From: Cylindrodendrum hubeiense
Taxonomy: Eukaryota; Ascomycota; Sordariomycetes; Hypocreales; Nectriaceae
DNA length: 64,000 nucleotides
Direction: 5' to 3'
Assembly: GCA_014621425.1 (NCBI GenBank)
Contig: JAANBB010000061.1
Span: 82,844 to 146,843 of the forward strand
Shown: positions 10,104 to 21,199 of the stretch, one piece after another
Numbering within the stretch: the first letter of the stretch is position 1
Layout: each line of letters opens with the position of its first letter
Position numbers and translations under genes: made by a program
Notes under the pieces: model-generated
Told to the model about the DNA's origin: nothing
Seen by the model: only the letters and a program-made list of their open reading frames with translations
Database searches by the model: none

Positions 10104-11906
10104 TTATGCTAAAAGAACAAAAATGGTGCTTGCATCTAAATAAACACTTATCATTTCCTTGCCTTCACGCCAGCCAGGGCGTTGGGTACGGCCTGAATGA
10201 TCTACATCTTCAGTGATAACAGCCGTGCCCACTACCTGCAGCTTCCATCCAGGGTAAGCACCGTCCTCGATATACGGTCGCACAATTACAGCTCTTTGCG
10301 GCCATTGGAACCAACAAATGAGATCTCCAGGTCGTATTTCGCTTGATGCTAGGCCCATTTTCCAAGGTGTCTGCGCATGATATGTATCCACCATTTGGAA
10401 CAGACGCAAGTTAGTGGTTGGAGATTGCTCGACAGATGTGCACTGTTTGTCTTCAAGCTGGCGACTAGACTCCTTTTGCAAATATTGTATCCGATCGAGA
10501 TACATTTCCGGGCTTTCATGGCGGCGACTGTGTCGCCACTGCACAATACTTTTGTGGTCAAAGCATCTCATCGATAAACTCCTTTCCTCCAGGTCCAAAA
10601 TAGTCCGAACCAGTATATCACTCTCCATGTGAGCGCGGCCGAGTTCGCGCTGATAGTTAGCTTGGACCTGCTCGGTCCACTCATCTACCTTTCTAAGACA
10701 TCCAACAATTTCTTCGGGACGAGGGCCAACATGTTTGACAAGCCCTAATATGGCGGCTTCCAATTTGAATACTTTGGGGGTTTTCAAGCCTCCAATAACC
10801 ATCCTATCGTCTTTTCCGGGTGCGTATGGTCGTAGGATTTGCTGGAGGGGGCCCGATTTGTTGTCCATGAGAAGGGACTTGACAAGATCTCCAATCTGAA
10901 CAATGTCCTTTCCTGCAAATAGGCCGTCTCTGTTCAAAAACTCCATAACATCGGTCCATATCTCGATGACTGACTTGTTATAATCGATAACAAGGCCGCG
11001 AGCGTCTGATGCCAAACCAACGAGACCATACACTTTGTCTTTATTGTCTTGGCACTGAGCATCTCTGTGATCGTGGAGTAGCTGGAGCAAGGTACTTGAC
11101 CCAGCATATCTCTCTTTTCGTTGCCAATCAAGTCTGATAGGCCCGTGTTTTCCGATACCGTGCATGGTTATGAAATGAACAAAAAGTGCCCAGTTGACTG
11201 CCGAGTTTCCAAAGCACACTTTGATCCCACGTGCAAGCCCGATCTCCTGGATGATCCATAATCTATTCCAGTAGTCATCATTGTACAAATCCTCTGCCAT
11301 TATACGCTGCTGTGGGTCCTCTCCATGCACCCCCCCCCCAGAAGGGCCGCTCTGAGGCCGATCTGGTGGCGACTCCAACTTAGGTTGTTCGCTCGGTGGT
11401 TTGAAATGACCGAGTTTATGCAAGTCCGGAAGTCTGACCTCGTATTCGGCATATCTCTTGCCGAGCCACACGACAACAGTCGTGGCTCTGGAGTAGATGT
11501 GATGCATGATGCGCACCTGTTTATTTCGCTCCGGGATGTCATCCTGGTTGATACATAGTGCGTCGATCCAGTACAAAGTGTCGGGGGCGTGCCTTCGGAG
11601 ATAGCACAGCGCATCCTTGAGATTTTGCTTGACACTGAAACTCACGTTGTTCAGGAAAATGCTGCATTGGGTCGGGCTATCTCCCCACGCATAGGAGAGC
11701 GCATCGAATTTGGGCTTGTCTTGAAAGATGATCTCATTCAATGTGCAAATAATGGGATCATCGTCACTCTTGGCCGATTTGATCCTCATCAGTCGCATAC
11801 TGTCAATATCCTGATTGAGCGGTCGATAAGGGGAAGGATGTTGTCCAGGGCCGCTTTCCGTCCTCTGATCTTGGTTTGTTTCGCATTGAGATTGATCTCT
11901 TGCCAT
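10104..11906 (-). CDS. HET-domain (heterokaryon incompatibility) protein
   Basis: HET proteins mediate self/non-self recognition and incompatibility cell death in filamentous fungi. The HET signature is clear: FDALSYAWGD at about residues 68-76, then VKQNLKDALCYLR, YWIDALCINQDD and RVVVWLG-like IYSRATTVVVWLG, so the domain covers about residues 66-210 of 600. The C-terminal 350 residues have no recognised domain; the tail (GDLICWFQWPQRAVIVRP) is typical of HET proteins. The frame is open up to an earlier Met at 12089, but the 180 bases between read as a CA/CT-rich 5' UTR and the Met at 11906 sits in a good context (GTACCATGG), so I chose that. It is a single exon with no partner gene such as a HeLo or STAND protein beside it. 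Confidence 0.88.
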   Translation of the reverse strand: MARDQSQCETNQDQRTESGPGQHPSPYRPLNQDIDSMRLMRIKSAKSDDDPIICTLNEIIFQDKPKFDALSYAWGDSPTQCSIFLNNVSFSVKQNLKDALCYLRRHAPDTLYWIDALCINQDDIPERNKQVRIMHHIYSRATTVVVWLGKRYAEYEVRLPDLHKLGHFKPPSEQPKLESPPDRPQSGPSGGGVHGEDPQQRIMAEDLYNDDYWNRLWIIQEIGLARGIKVCFGNSAVNWALFVHFITMHGIGKHGPIRLDWQRKERYAGSSTLLQLLHDHRDAQCQDNKDKVYGLVGLASDARGLVIDYNKSVIEIWTDVMEFLNRDGLFAGKDIVQIGDLVKSLLMDNKSGPLQQILRPYAPGKDDRMVIGGLKTPKVFKLEAAILGLVKHVGPRPEEIVGCLRKVDEWTEQVQANYQRELGRAHMESDILVRTILDLEERSLSMRCFDHKSIVQWRHSRRHESPEMYLDRIQYLQKESSRQLEDKQCTSVEQSPTTNLRLFQMVDTYHAQTPWKMGLASSEIRPGDLICWFQWPQRAVIVRPYIEDGAYPGWKLQVVGTAVITEDVDHSGRTQRPGWREGKEMISVYLDASTIFVLLA

Positions 11907-12887
11907 GGTACTATCTTGACGGAAACGAATCTGAAAGGTTGCAAGTTGTAGTGAGGTTAGGATGGTTGTATCAACGTTGTGGTGTGGTAACAGATGATGA
12001 TGGGTTGACGAAGTTTGTGAGAATGTGATTGTGACCCAGCCAGCCTTATTTAAAACAACCTCCCACCTGAGGCTGCAACTTTTGTCCAATCACTATACCC
12101 AACTGCCACTTCGCCCTCCAATAAGAGTGGTTGCAGCATATGTTAGGAAGTCACCTTAAATCAGAAATAATCTTTGTGTTTTGAATTTAACATGACATGG
12201 TATATGCTGCTAGAGCCCAAGGTGGTCGTGCATCACTAAAAACCCTGAACGTAAGGCCATACCGTCGCAAGTTTTAGAAAATCAAGTCGTACCCTTTTTG
12301 GCCACCTGGCCGACACCGGTTGAAGGATTTTATACCGAATTGAGTGCCATTCTTTAAAACATTTACTCAAAACCCACAGCCGCTGACCAAAGCGGACAAT
12401 GCTGTTAACATGATCCAAAAACACAGAAAGTCGCTTTGTGAGGAAAAACAGAGAAGTCAAGCAGTTCGTAACCCCCACTCACGACACAAATTGTCCAGGG
12501 GGCGAATGTAGTCATTGAAATTAGATCAGAAAGTTCATTTGAGCACAACAAAAACAGTGAAGACTTGGTGACATTGGATGGGAGAATGAAGAGTGTTTAT
12601 ACGCTGCTTCATTATTGTCCGTCGACACACCACACAGTCGATTGTCCACTGTAATTAGGATAAAAATGCAAATTTTACGACAGGATAATAAAGGCAACTG
12701 TACTTGTCCATGCCAGATCATTTTCCGCCAATGTCTCGAAACGCCTGTACGAAGTATGCAAAAGGCTAGGCTTCATCAGAATTATTTTGTTTCACATCAA
12801 CCTGAGTTGCGATTCTGCTGATAGATTGCCATTGTTTGCGGCGCGACGTTATAGCGATCCAACATCAGAAATACAACACTATCGAAT
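11907..12887. other. Intergenic region upstream of the HET gene and downstream of the OPT gene
   Basis: The part next to 11907 is the leader and promoter of the HET gene, with an AT-rich TTTAAAT box near 12050. The rest (12100-12880) has only short overlapping frames and I see nothing else in it. Confidence 0.5.
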
Positions 12888-15800
12888 TTAAAACTCTCCA
12901 GGCCCTCTACCGAAGTGACCTCCTTCTGGGACTGTAAGCCACGGCACAGAGTTGCTATCATCAGTGTCCGACCCAACGTTGTTTCCCCACCAGCTCAACG
13001 TGTAACCATGGTACGTAAGTGCAAAGAAGATAATGATAGTGGCAATGGCTGTGCCGGTGTCCATCGCGGCTTGGAGGAGATCTATGATTATGATTAGACA
13101 GGTTGTCAAAGCATATTGAAAGAACATACAGTTGTAGCGTTTCCACCAGTCGAATGCCTTCTTTCTAATGAGGTAGTTGAAGATAAATCCGACAATAAAC
13201 CAAAGCGAATATTGAGCTATGATTTGTTAGTTTCCTGTGGAAAATATGACTGTAAGGAGGGTGGACCCACTGGTATTTGCAGGTGGGATATTTCCAGCAG
13301 CGTTAAAGAAGATAGGCACATTGATATATCGCACCCAGCTGTTAGGGAATCTCCGATAAACTAGATACACTAGCACAGTCGTTACAGGCTGTACCATACG
13401 TTAGTTGCTCGACTTCCAGTAACACGCAAATACGGTAAAGGGAAATACGCACCCCAATCAGGAAAAAGTACATGAGAGCATTGTACACTTGGCCAGACTG
13501 GAACATTCGTTGGGGTCCTATAGTTCCCCAAATGACAGAGGCGTTGTACACCACCTTCGATCCGGCGCAAGTAAAGCGCTGGGTGTTGGTGGGCTCACAG
13601 AGGTCTTCAATGTTGCCAATCATCCAACGAAGTACTTGAAAAGGTCAGCATACGCCCGGTCACTACCCATCGGGCATTCCGAATCTACTTACCACCGGTT
13701 TGCACTGCAGTTGCTAAGATCGTCGAGTAGATCTGACCAAAGAATAGAACGCGAGGAGGAATTTTCTACGCAACGTAAGTTAGGATCCACACCTAAAACC
13801 GGGGTTTGTAGCTGACTTACCATATACTGGCCTAGCTTCAAATCCTGGGCAAAGTCCATACCGTGCTTAACAGAGTTGTAGCCGTAGAACTTGACATACA
13901 TGTTGGCAATGGGCTTTCCCGGCCAAGCGTAGCCTGCGACAAGCTCGGTAATGATGTTAAGAAAGATCCGCTGGTTTGTAGTTCCCTCCAAGATTCCCTC
14001 AGGAACAATGAGGAGCACTCCAAAACCAAAACAGACGACTAGGAAGGCCCATATCGGAAGTCCCGAGTCCCAATAACCCACTGTGAACATGCCTAACCCG
14101 AGAACCACGACTGTGAAGCCCAGGTACCACCAGTCAGGGACTTCAGGGTAGACATTCATTAGGCGCTTATGAATGTCTTCGCCGCCATGACGAGCGTTCC
14201 TAAACTTGGCCCAAATCTCCTTGCCGTTGTACAGGTAGGTATGAACGATGATAGCCGTTACGGCTGCAAACGAAAGACCGTAGGTAAGAGAGTAGGACAT
14301 CGAAATGTACATGGGTGAGTACTCCTGATATTTGCTCAAATCAAAATCCAGGTTCTCATCGACGACCTTTGAGATGTTGTAAGATGAGCCTGTGTTGTCA
14401 AAGGTGCTTGAAGAGAGAAGGGGGAGGCTGCCGAAAATGTTAGAAACAGAGGCCACATGAAATAGTGCCATAGTTAGTAGGCTTGGCGATCTGATACTTA
14501 CTAGGCACTGAACCACACATTCGAGTAGTATAAAATAGGTGAAAGGAAAAGATAAAAGAAGACAACTACCGCAAAAGCATTGCAAGTGACGTAGAAAGGT
14601 GTCGTAAGCGGATAACCAGCATAGTTAATTTGCGTCCAGTCAATACTGAGAGGAAGTAGGCCAAGGCCAGAGTTCATCTAAAATACTGTCAGTCCTGCAT
14701 ACTTATTAAACTATGTTGTCTTTCATGGCCACTTACTCCGAAAATAGTGTTGACTTTTTGGTTGTGAGGTGCAATCCAGGTAACAAACGCGAACGTGCCT
14801 AGGCTTGTCCAAAGGTAGTCTGGAAACCAGAAGATGACAAAAGCAATGCCCGTAAAGTAGAGGAAAAATCTATATCGGGTTATAACCCAACCGTTTGCGG
14901 CAGTGCGCTCTTGAGGTTCGTGCAAAGCGCGGAAAAGAACCGTCGATGCCAAGGTTGACGGCCAGATCAGGGCAGCTGGATAGACTAACCACCGTCGCGC
15001 AAGGCCGGCAAGGCCAAAGCTGAAGTAGTGTCAGTAGTCTATTTGTAGCTGGATTGAGGATTAACTTACCCAAGCATTTGCGTCGTCAGGAGGTAAAGAA
15101 AACAGAATCCTGCGCCGTAGTCCCTATTCCAGTAGACCGGGCTGATAATGGCCATCAGAGACCCCGTGGCGTAAGCGGCAGTAGTGCTAAGGTTGACGCA
15201 CTAACAAAAAACGTAAGCATGGTTTTAAGAGATGAGCAGCTGTATTAAACTCACAATCACAATGAAAGCATGTTCCTTGATCGAAAACTTGCCTGGGTTC
15301 ACATCGAATGTGAAGCGTCCAAGCGGGACTCTCCACCGAGGAAGTTTTTCCCAACCCCGGCCAATAGGAAATACGAGCAGCTGAGCCACAACATATCCAA
15401 TACTGAGAGTAGGCTGGAATCAAAATGTTAGGCTCTGTAGCATCGAGACCGATGAAAGATCAAAGAAAACTTACATATCGTAAACTAAAGAATTCATTGG
15501 CGCCAGCAAAAATGATCACAAAGATGGTCGTAAGTATCCAAGCTCGCACGGCTGCAGATCAGTCAATAAACGGAACTAATTTTCGAGTCAGAAAGAACTG
15601 ACTGTTGCATATAAGTGTTGGGTCATCTGTGTTGGGTACACAAGAAGCCACTTCGGGGACTAGGAACGGGAATGTCAGTTAATGTCACGGCCAAGTTTGA
15701 ACATGACAAGGCTTACACGGAGACTGATTTCCCTCCACATTCCATGTAAAGGCTTCGACGGGGGTCAACTCCGTTTTTTTCACCTTCAGAGCAAGCTTCT

Positions 15801-15954
15801 CCCTCTCGATTGCGTCTGCATCCTCCTCTAAGGATGCATCAGCTTCGATGTCGCTAACTTTGGTGATGGTTGGATCGCCATTTTTGTCCTTGGTTTCCTC
15901 GACACTCTGCGATGATTGCTCAACGCTGGGCGAGGCATGGATCTCAGACGCCAT
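12888..15954 (-). CDS. Oligopeptide transporter, OPT family
   Basis: Proton-coupled importer of small peptides in the plasma membrane. It is split by about a dozen short introns; I followed the frame through the whole gene and found no break. Start: Met at 15954, giving a hydrophilic acidic N-terminus. Exon 1 ends at 15717 using a GTAAGC donor and joins 15659 to read [16 protein letters not shown], a classic OPT segment. Further landmarks are [90 protein letters not shown], the [17 protein letters not shown] loop and a C-terminal WKRYNY...[13 protein letters not shown] helix ([10 protein letters not shown]). Length is about 790 residues, normal for the family. Peptide substrate is inferred from family. 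Confidence 0.93.
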
Positions 15955-17846
15955 CTCTACCGTCGATAAGTAAGATACTATCAATGAAACGACAAACGAC
16001 TCGAAGAGTGATACAAAATACAACGCAGAGAAAATGCCAAGGCCTCATGATAGCTCTATATAATCTGCACTATTCAATGGCGTGCGTGAGAAGATTTACG
16101 ATAACTCCACGCACGATTGCGACATAACCAGGTTCACTGATCAAATGGACGGCTATGCCGCGCTCTAACATAATCTAACATAAGTCTTCACCAATGGTCC
16201 CTGTTGAAGCTAGGCTATAGCTGGAAGCTGTCGTTGGCTGTGACGCTCCACTACGGCAAATATTTGCCGTGTTGCGTAATCCTGACTGACGTTGCAATGT
16301 TGTTGGTTGCACAAGCCCACACAGTACGGGTCCGAGTGGTACCAGAAGGGCCGAGCTTAACCTTTTGTTAGACCATGATTGGATCTAACTTTGCAAGGAT
16401 AACGGTCAATGTGTTCATAGATGGGCGATGAGATGAACGCATATTCTCCAGCCGATTAGAATTTGGCGGGAATAAGACCATGGAGCAGTCAAGGAGTGGT
16501 CAAAATCGTCAGTTGAGACATACTACGTAACCAACATGGACGTCAATAGAGCAAATGACGTCCTCCCCAGTCCCAGCGCGGGATCAGCCGAGGTGCATGA
16601 GAGCCGTAGCCCCGTTCTAAATCCGGTCATTGATCCAAATGGAGAGATTCCCGCGAGATACGATCCCACGGGAGGCATGGGTTTAGTCGAGACCCGAGGT
16701 CCAGGAACTGTGGGGTGGCGCGGTTTTGACCATTTCCACGCTTGACGATCTCCGTTCAAAAGGAATCAAACGCGCAACACTTCCCTAATCTAAAATATGG
16801 GTCATTTCTGGTCTCTCCCGTGTTGATGGTGTTCTTAACGAGGCAGATCCCGAATGCATTGAGGTCAGAAGTACAACCCACGAAGATCAAATACCTGCAC
16901 TTATGATACTGCTGCTGACGCCTCGTCCTTCCTAAATATTTGAAGGAATGAATATCAATAGCCTTAATATTTAAGGACCATGCACGAATGGTGTTATCGT
17001 TTAAGGGGGATGGAGTCCCCAGGAAGGAAATGCGCTAAGAGTAGAAGACTGCTCGGTTGTGATAACCACTACACGAAAAGGGAAATTCGTGATAAAAGGG
17101 ACAAAATTAATCTATCTTTTAGTCCGTATAGGGCGAGCATTACATAGAACCACTTTCACATTGGCTATTTGCGTAAGGTTTCTCGCTTGATGTTCAGGGT
17201 AGTGCACTTGAGAATTTATGGGTAGGGCGAGTACCCGTTACACAAGCGGTAGCACCAAAGGGGCCGCGATAGAATTCAAATAAGTGGAAAGCAAGGGTTC
17301 AGGAGTAAGACACCAGGAGTAGGATTCAATTGTAAAACAAGTTTCGTGTATTCGGTAAGACTTAAAACAGTGACGAGTTCGTTTAAGACATTTTCAAGGG
17401 TCGGACACTGCTCCATAGCACCGTGAGTCATTTACCCATATAAGCTGATTCATGAATCTCTAGCAATCATCTGTGTACTATTGAAAGACTGTGCCGTTTT
17501 CTACCTAAATGTCTAGCCAGATATCAAATCGCCATCGCACCATGTGGAAATCCGAAAGGGATGGACATTTCTTCAAGAAAAAAAGAACAGAAAAAAGAAC
17601 AAAGCTCACATATCCCCTAAACCAACCACAAAGCCTTCAATCGCCGAATAATAAAAGAAGCCTGGTATCTAAATTCCACCTACTGTTGGTGGTCGTAAAA
17701 ATGTCGCTCGCCATGGATATCCCGATTTTCCTGTCCGCCTGTCGTGCAAAACTCCTTGTCCATCAGTAAACACCTTGTCATGAAAGATAATAAAAAAGAT
17801 CAAGTTGGAAAATAATATGAAGACCGCAGTAACCGTGTTTGTGTCG
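15955..17846. other. Intergenic region of about 1.9 kb
   Basis: It lies between the 5' end of the minus-strand OPT gene and the 3' end of the minus-strand amidase gene. The first few hundred bases should carry the OPT promoter. Only short frames on both strands are present and none has a recognisable motif. Confidence 0.5.
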
Positions 17847-20800
17847 TCAGCTCATCACCGAGCCAGCGGGGAGGTCGAATGTGCGAATAGGTTCAGAGTC
17901 AGCACATCGAGTGAGAGGGGCTTTCTGGCTGTAGCCCACTTGGCCGTGAGGTGATTCTATGCTCGTGTCTTCACTGAGAAAATTCATTGCTCTAGGGGTC
18001 AGAGGTTCAAACAAAAATGGTGTGATGGGCGAGCGACCAGTTGATGAAATCGTTTGAAGAGTCTCGGAGGAACTGCAGTCGCTCATCCCAGCTCTTTCAT
18101 ATGATGCTAAGGGATCGGAGTTTGTGCCGGCCTGCCTCTCGCCGTGTTCTGCGACTACCAGACTGTCACTCCTTCCCGGTTGGCCTTGGTGTGTTTGCCT
18201 CAAGTCATCATCTTGAAAAGAGTCGGTGTTGAAGACCGACCTATCTCTGCGAGAAGCCCTTGGAGGTGACCGGGTCTGAGGGATAGATCTTCCTCTTGGT
18301 CTAGAATGGTCTGTCGAGGAGTGACGGCCATGCACAGGACAACTGGGGCAGAGAATTGCCTCGATTCTCTCAAAATTGGCCTGATCGCCGCCCTTTGATG
18401 ATTGGCGGGCATTGTGTGTCGATTTTGTCCTCCCGGATTGAGGCTGTCTGCTTTGTGACTGCAGGATCTGAACCCGACTGTGTAATACATCATTTTGGGT
18501 GGAATCTGTCGATGAAGATCGCTCATGGGTCGAAGGGACTGAATCAGGTATCGCATGAATGGAGGACACCTTGCGTCCAGGCGTTCGACCACGGCTGACA
18601 GCACGTGAAGCTGGACGAGTTGCGTTGCTGACGGAGTTCGGCGTGATAGATCGCTCATTATTGCTAAAACTGCGGTTCCGGCTTACGCTTGTCGACGAGT
18701 TGTTGCGCTGATGATGGGTTGCTCGTGACAATGGCCGGTATGAAGTTCGTCCCTCACTCTTAAAAAGACTGGGGTTTGATACAATTGGAATCGAATGATG
18801 GCTTTGTTGGAAGTCTGCATCTTCACCGGAACCCCGGCTGCAATTTCTTGACTTTGTAGATGGTGGTCGGTGAGGACGTGGAGATCCATCAATGGTTTCC
18901 CTACGCAAGCTGCTCACCGACTCCGCTCGCCGGGAAACATCTTCGAGATGTCTTGAAATACTTCTGCTGGAATATCGGTCACTAAGGGCCGAATTGGATC
19001 TGCCATCCATCCCCGAACGGCTGGCGTTTCGTGATTTTGTAGACGGCGGCCTCGGAACGAATCTCTCAATTTGAGCGTCTGTTGGCACAATCCCACTTGA
19101 CGTGACAGATGATCCCGACTGTGCCATCTTGTTGGATGTCATCTGTTCTGAATCATTATGTTGTGGGGATTTGTAGTTGGCCTGCTGTAGGTCTTGGTTG
19201 ACGCTCTCGTTTGTGCGGGTTTCGGCAGTGCTCCTATTAGGAGGGCGCGACGTCGACTTGATGGCTGGCCACGTGAACGGCTCGGGCTTACTCCATATCG
19301 CTGTTCCAGGAATCCACGCCACTGCAGGTTTTGGAGTCTGCATGCTGCTCTCGCCTGCTCTCCAAGACCAAGGGGTACATATTGGGGACGTGTCATCAAA
19401 GGGATTCTCCAGACTGAGCCCACTTTGCTCAGTTTCGAAGGTGACATCTCCACCATATATCATACTGTCTATTGTGAAGACATTTGACGGATAGCCACTA
19501 AGAGGTGTGGCTGTGTCTGGATAAGGTGTGCTCTCCTCAGGCGGCCTTGGGTTCGAGTAGAGTGTTACTGTGGACCCCGATGATGTGAAAGACCCGAATG
19601 ACTGAATAGATCTCTCAGAGCTCATTGATGCAGCACTGATGGGATGGTCCCGGGGGTACTGATAAGGGAGTATTGACGGTGATTCAGGAATGATCAACCG
19701 AGGACGGACAGCCATAGGCGTTGGGCTAGGGGCTGACGGCGTGGGAATGTTGAGGCTATCCGTTCCCGCAGACCAGGTTGATTTGCTCTTCCACAGATCT
19801 AGTTCTGGGGGAATGGTGATTGTGGATAGGTAGCGTCGTTTTCGTGAGTCGTCGATCGGTTCTTCTGGAGATTCTGGTATCCGTAGCCCCGGGGAAGATG
19901 AAGGGAGAAAGCTCTGTTTTGAGCTGACGTCTGAGTGTCGCTTGTCTTTGTGGCCAGAGTTCATTAGTTCGGGTCCATCTGTTTTACCCTCATCTTCAAG
20001 GGTATTGGGGCTCAGGTTCTTACCGTCGGAGTAGTGAACGTCGCTTTCCTTCCGGAGCATCCCAGGGGCTTCGGTTCCCAGTCCATCTGCATCTGGGCGG
20101 TAAAGCAGCTTCGCATACGGAGTGCTGTTGGTATCAACGACCAGCAGTTCCTTCTCTCCTCGGCCTAGGATGCCGTAGACCTTGACTTCGCCATCATGAA
20201 TCCCGACAACTGCGCTTGTGCCAGCGTATAAGACGTCATCTTCGTTACCCGAGCGATTGCAAAAGACCACAATGATCTCATCCTGGTTATCAGAGCGAAT
20301 GAGGGGTTCCAGGCGAGTAACCCAATAGGTCAAGGTATCCATGTCGGGCTCGTTTGGCATGCGAGTGAAGTGGCGGGGCTCCTCTTTAGTCATCCAGGCC
20401 ATAGATATGATGACTAGATTTGATTCTACCTCCAATACATGGAAGGCGAACTCGAAAGCATTCCACGGTGCCTCAAATTTATACGGACTATTTCTAGGTT
20501 AGCGAGAGAGCCGAAGCCGAGGGTATCTTATTTTTGTAGCATACTTGATGTCCATGCCTAGTGTAAATGGTTAATAATGAATGTGCAAGCAGGTCAACGG
20601 TGGGACTCACAAATTCCGATGGAAGTATTCCCAAGTCCGGGGATGCAACCATCATAGAAACCACTATCACCTTCCATTGCCCATGTCTCATCGGTGTAGT
20701 ATAGGAAATTCTTTCGGTAGTTCGCAATTGTCTCTCCGTCTCCGTTGACCACGATGGCTGAGTTATAATACTCGGGGCCGGTAAGCCATTTCGGGGCAAC

Positions 20801-21199
20801 GTCGACCTTCTCGGGGTAGCCGACCGTGACAGTACAGTTGTACCTTAGCGCCATCGTCCTCGCCCAGAGAGACGTGATGCCAGATCCGGAGTGTTCGAGA
20901 AACGGAGCAATGTCCTGCAGAGATTTGAAGTTGTATCCTTGTCGATGTCAGCGCCAAAGCATTAGACTTTTGCATGCCGCAACACAACGTCGTGCATCTC
21001 GCGAAGAAACTGGCGACTGCCATGGTTCTTCGGAGCGCACATCCCTCCTTAGGAGATTCCTACCAGAGAAAGCCAGCTCGGGCAGAACAAGAAGATCGAG
21101 GTCTTCCGGGTTAGCTTTCGACAAAACGGAATCTGCACGGTTCAGGTTGTTTTCGACGTCCCCCACCTGGGGGGCGAACTGTAAACAAGCGATCCTCAT
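17847..21199 (-). CDS. NTA1: Protein N-terminal amidase (Nta1-type nitrilase) with a very long disordered C-terminal extension
   Basis: Nta1 converts N-terminal Asn and Gln of proteins to Asp and Glu, feeding the arginine N-degron pathway. Exons by eye: 21199-21064, 20937-20611, 20557-20545 (only 13 bases) and 20487-17847, giving 1038 residues. All three catalytic residues of the carbon-nitrogen hydrolase fold are present: Glu41 (LPELAFSG), Lys121 (NYRKNFLYYTDETWA) and Cys155 (IGICMDINPY). The hydrolase domain ends near residue 285. The remaining 750 residues are Ser/Pro/Arg/Thr-rich and low in hydrophobics, hence probably disordered, with many SR, RS and SP dipeptides suited to phosphorylation. 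Yeast Nta1 is about 457 residues, so the tail is the odd part. The micro-exon is needed to keep the CMDIN motif in frame. Confidence 0.9.

Noticed and set aside
12089..12907. Start of the HET protein at 12089
   Set aside because: The in-frame segment from 12089 to 11906 reads as a CA-rich leader and is unlike HET N-termini; the Met at 11906 has the better context.
15717..15720. OPT exon 1 ending at the GTGTAA donor two bases earlier
   Set aside because: It would put the next exon out of frame; the GTAAGC donor restores the conserved SPFPEVASC.
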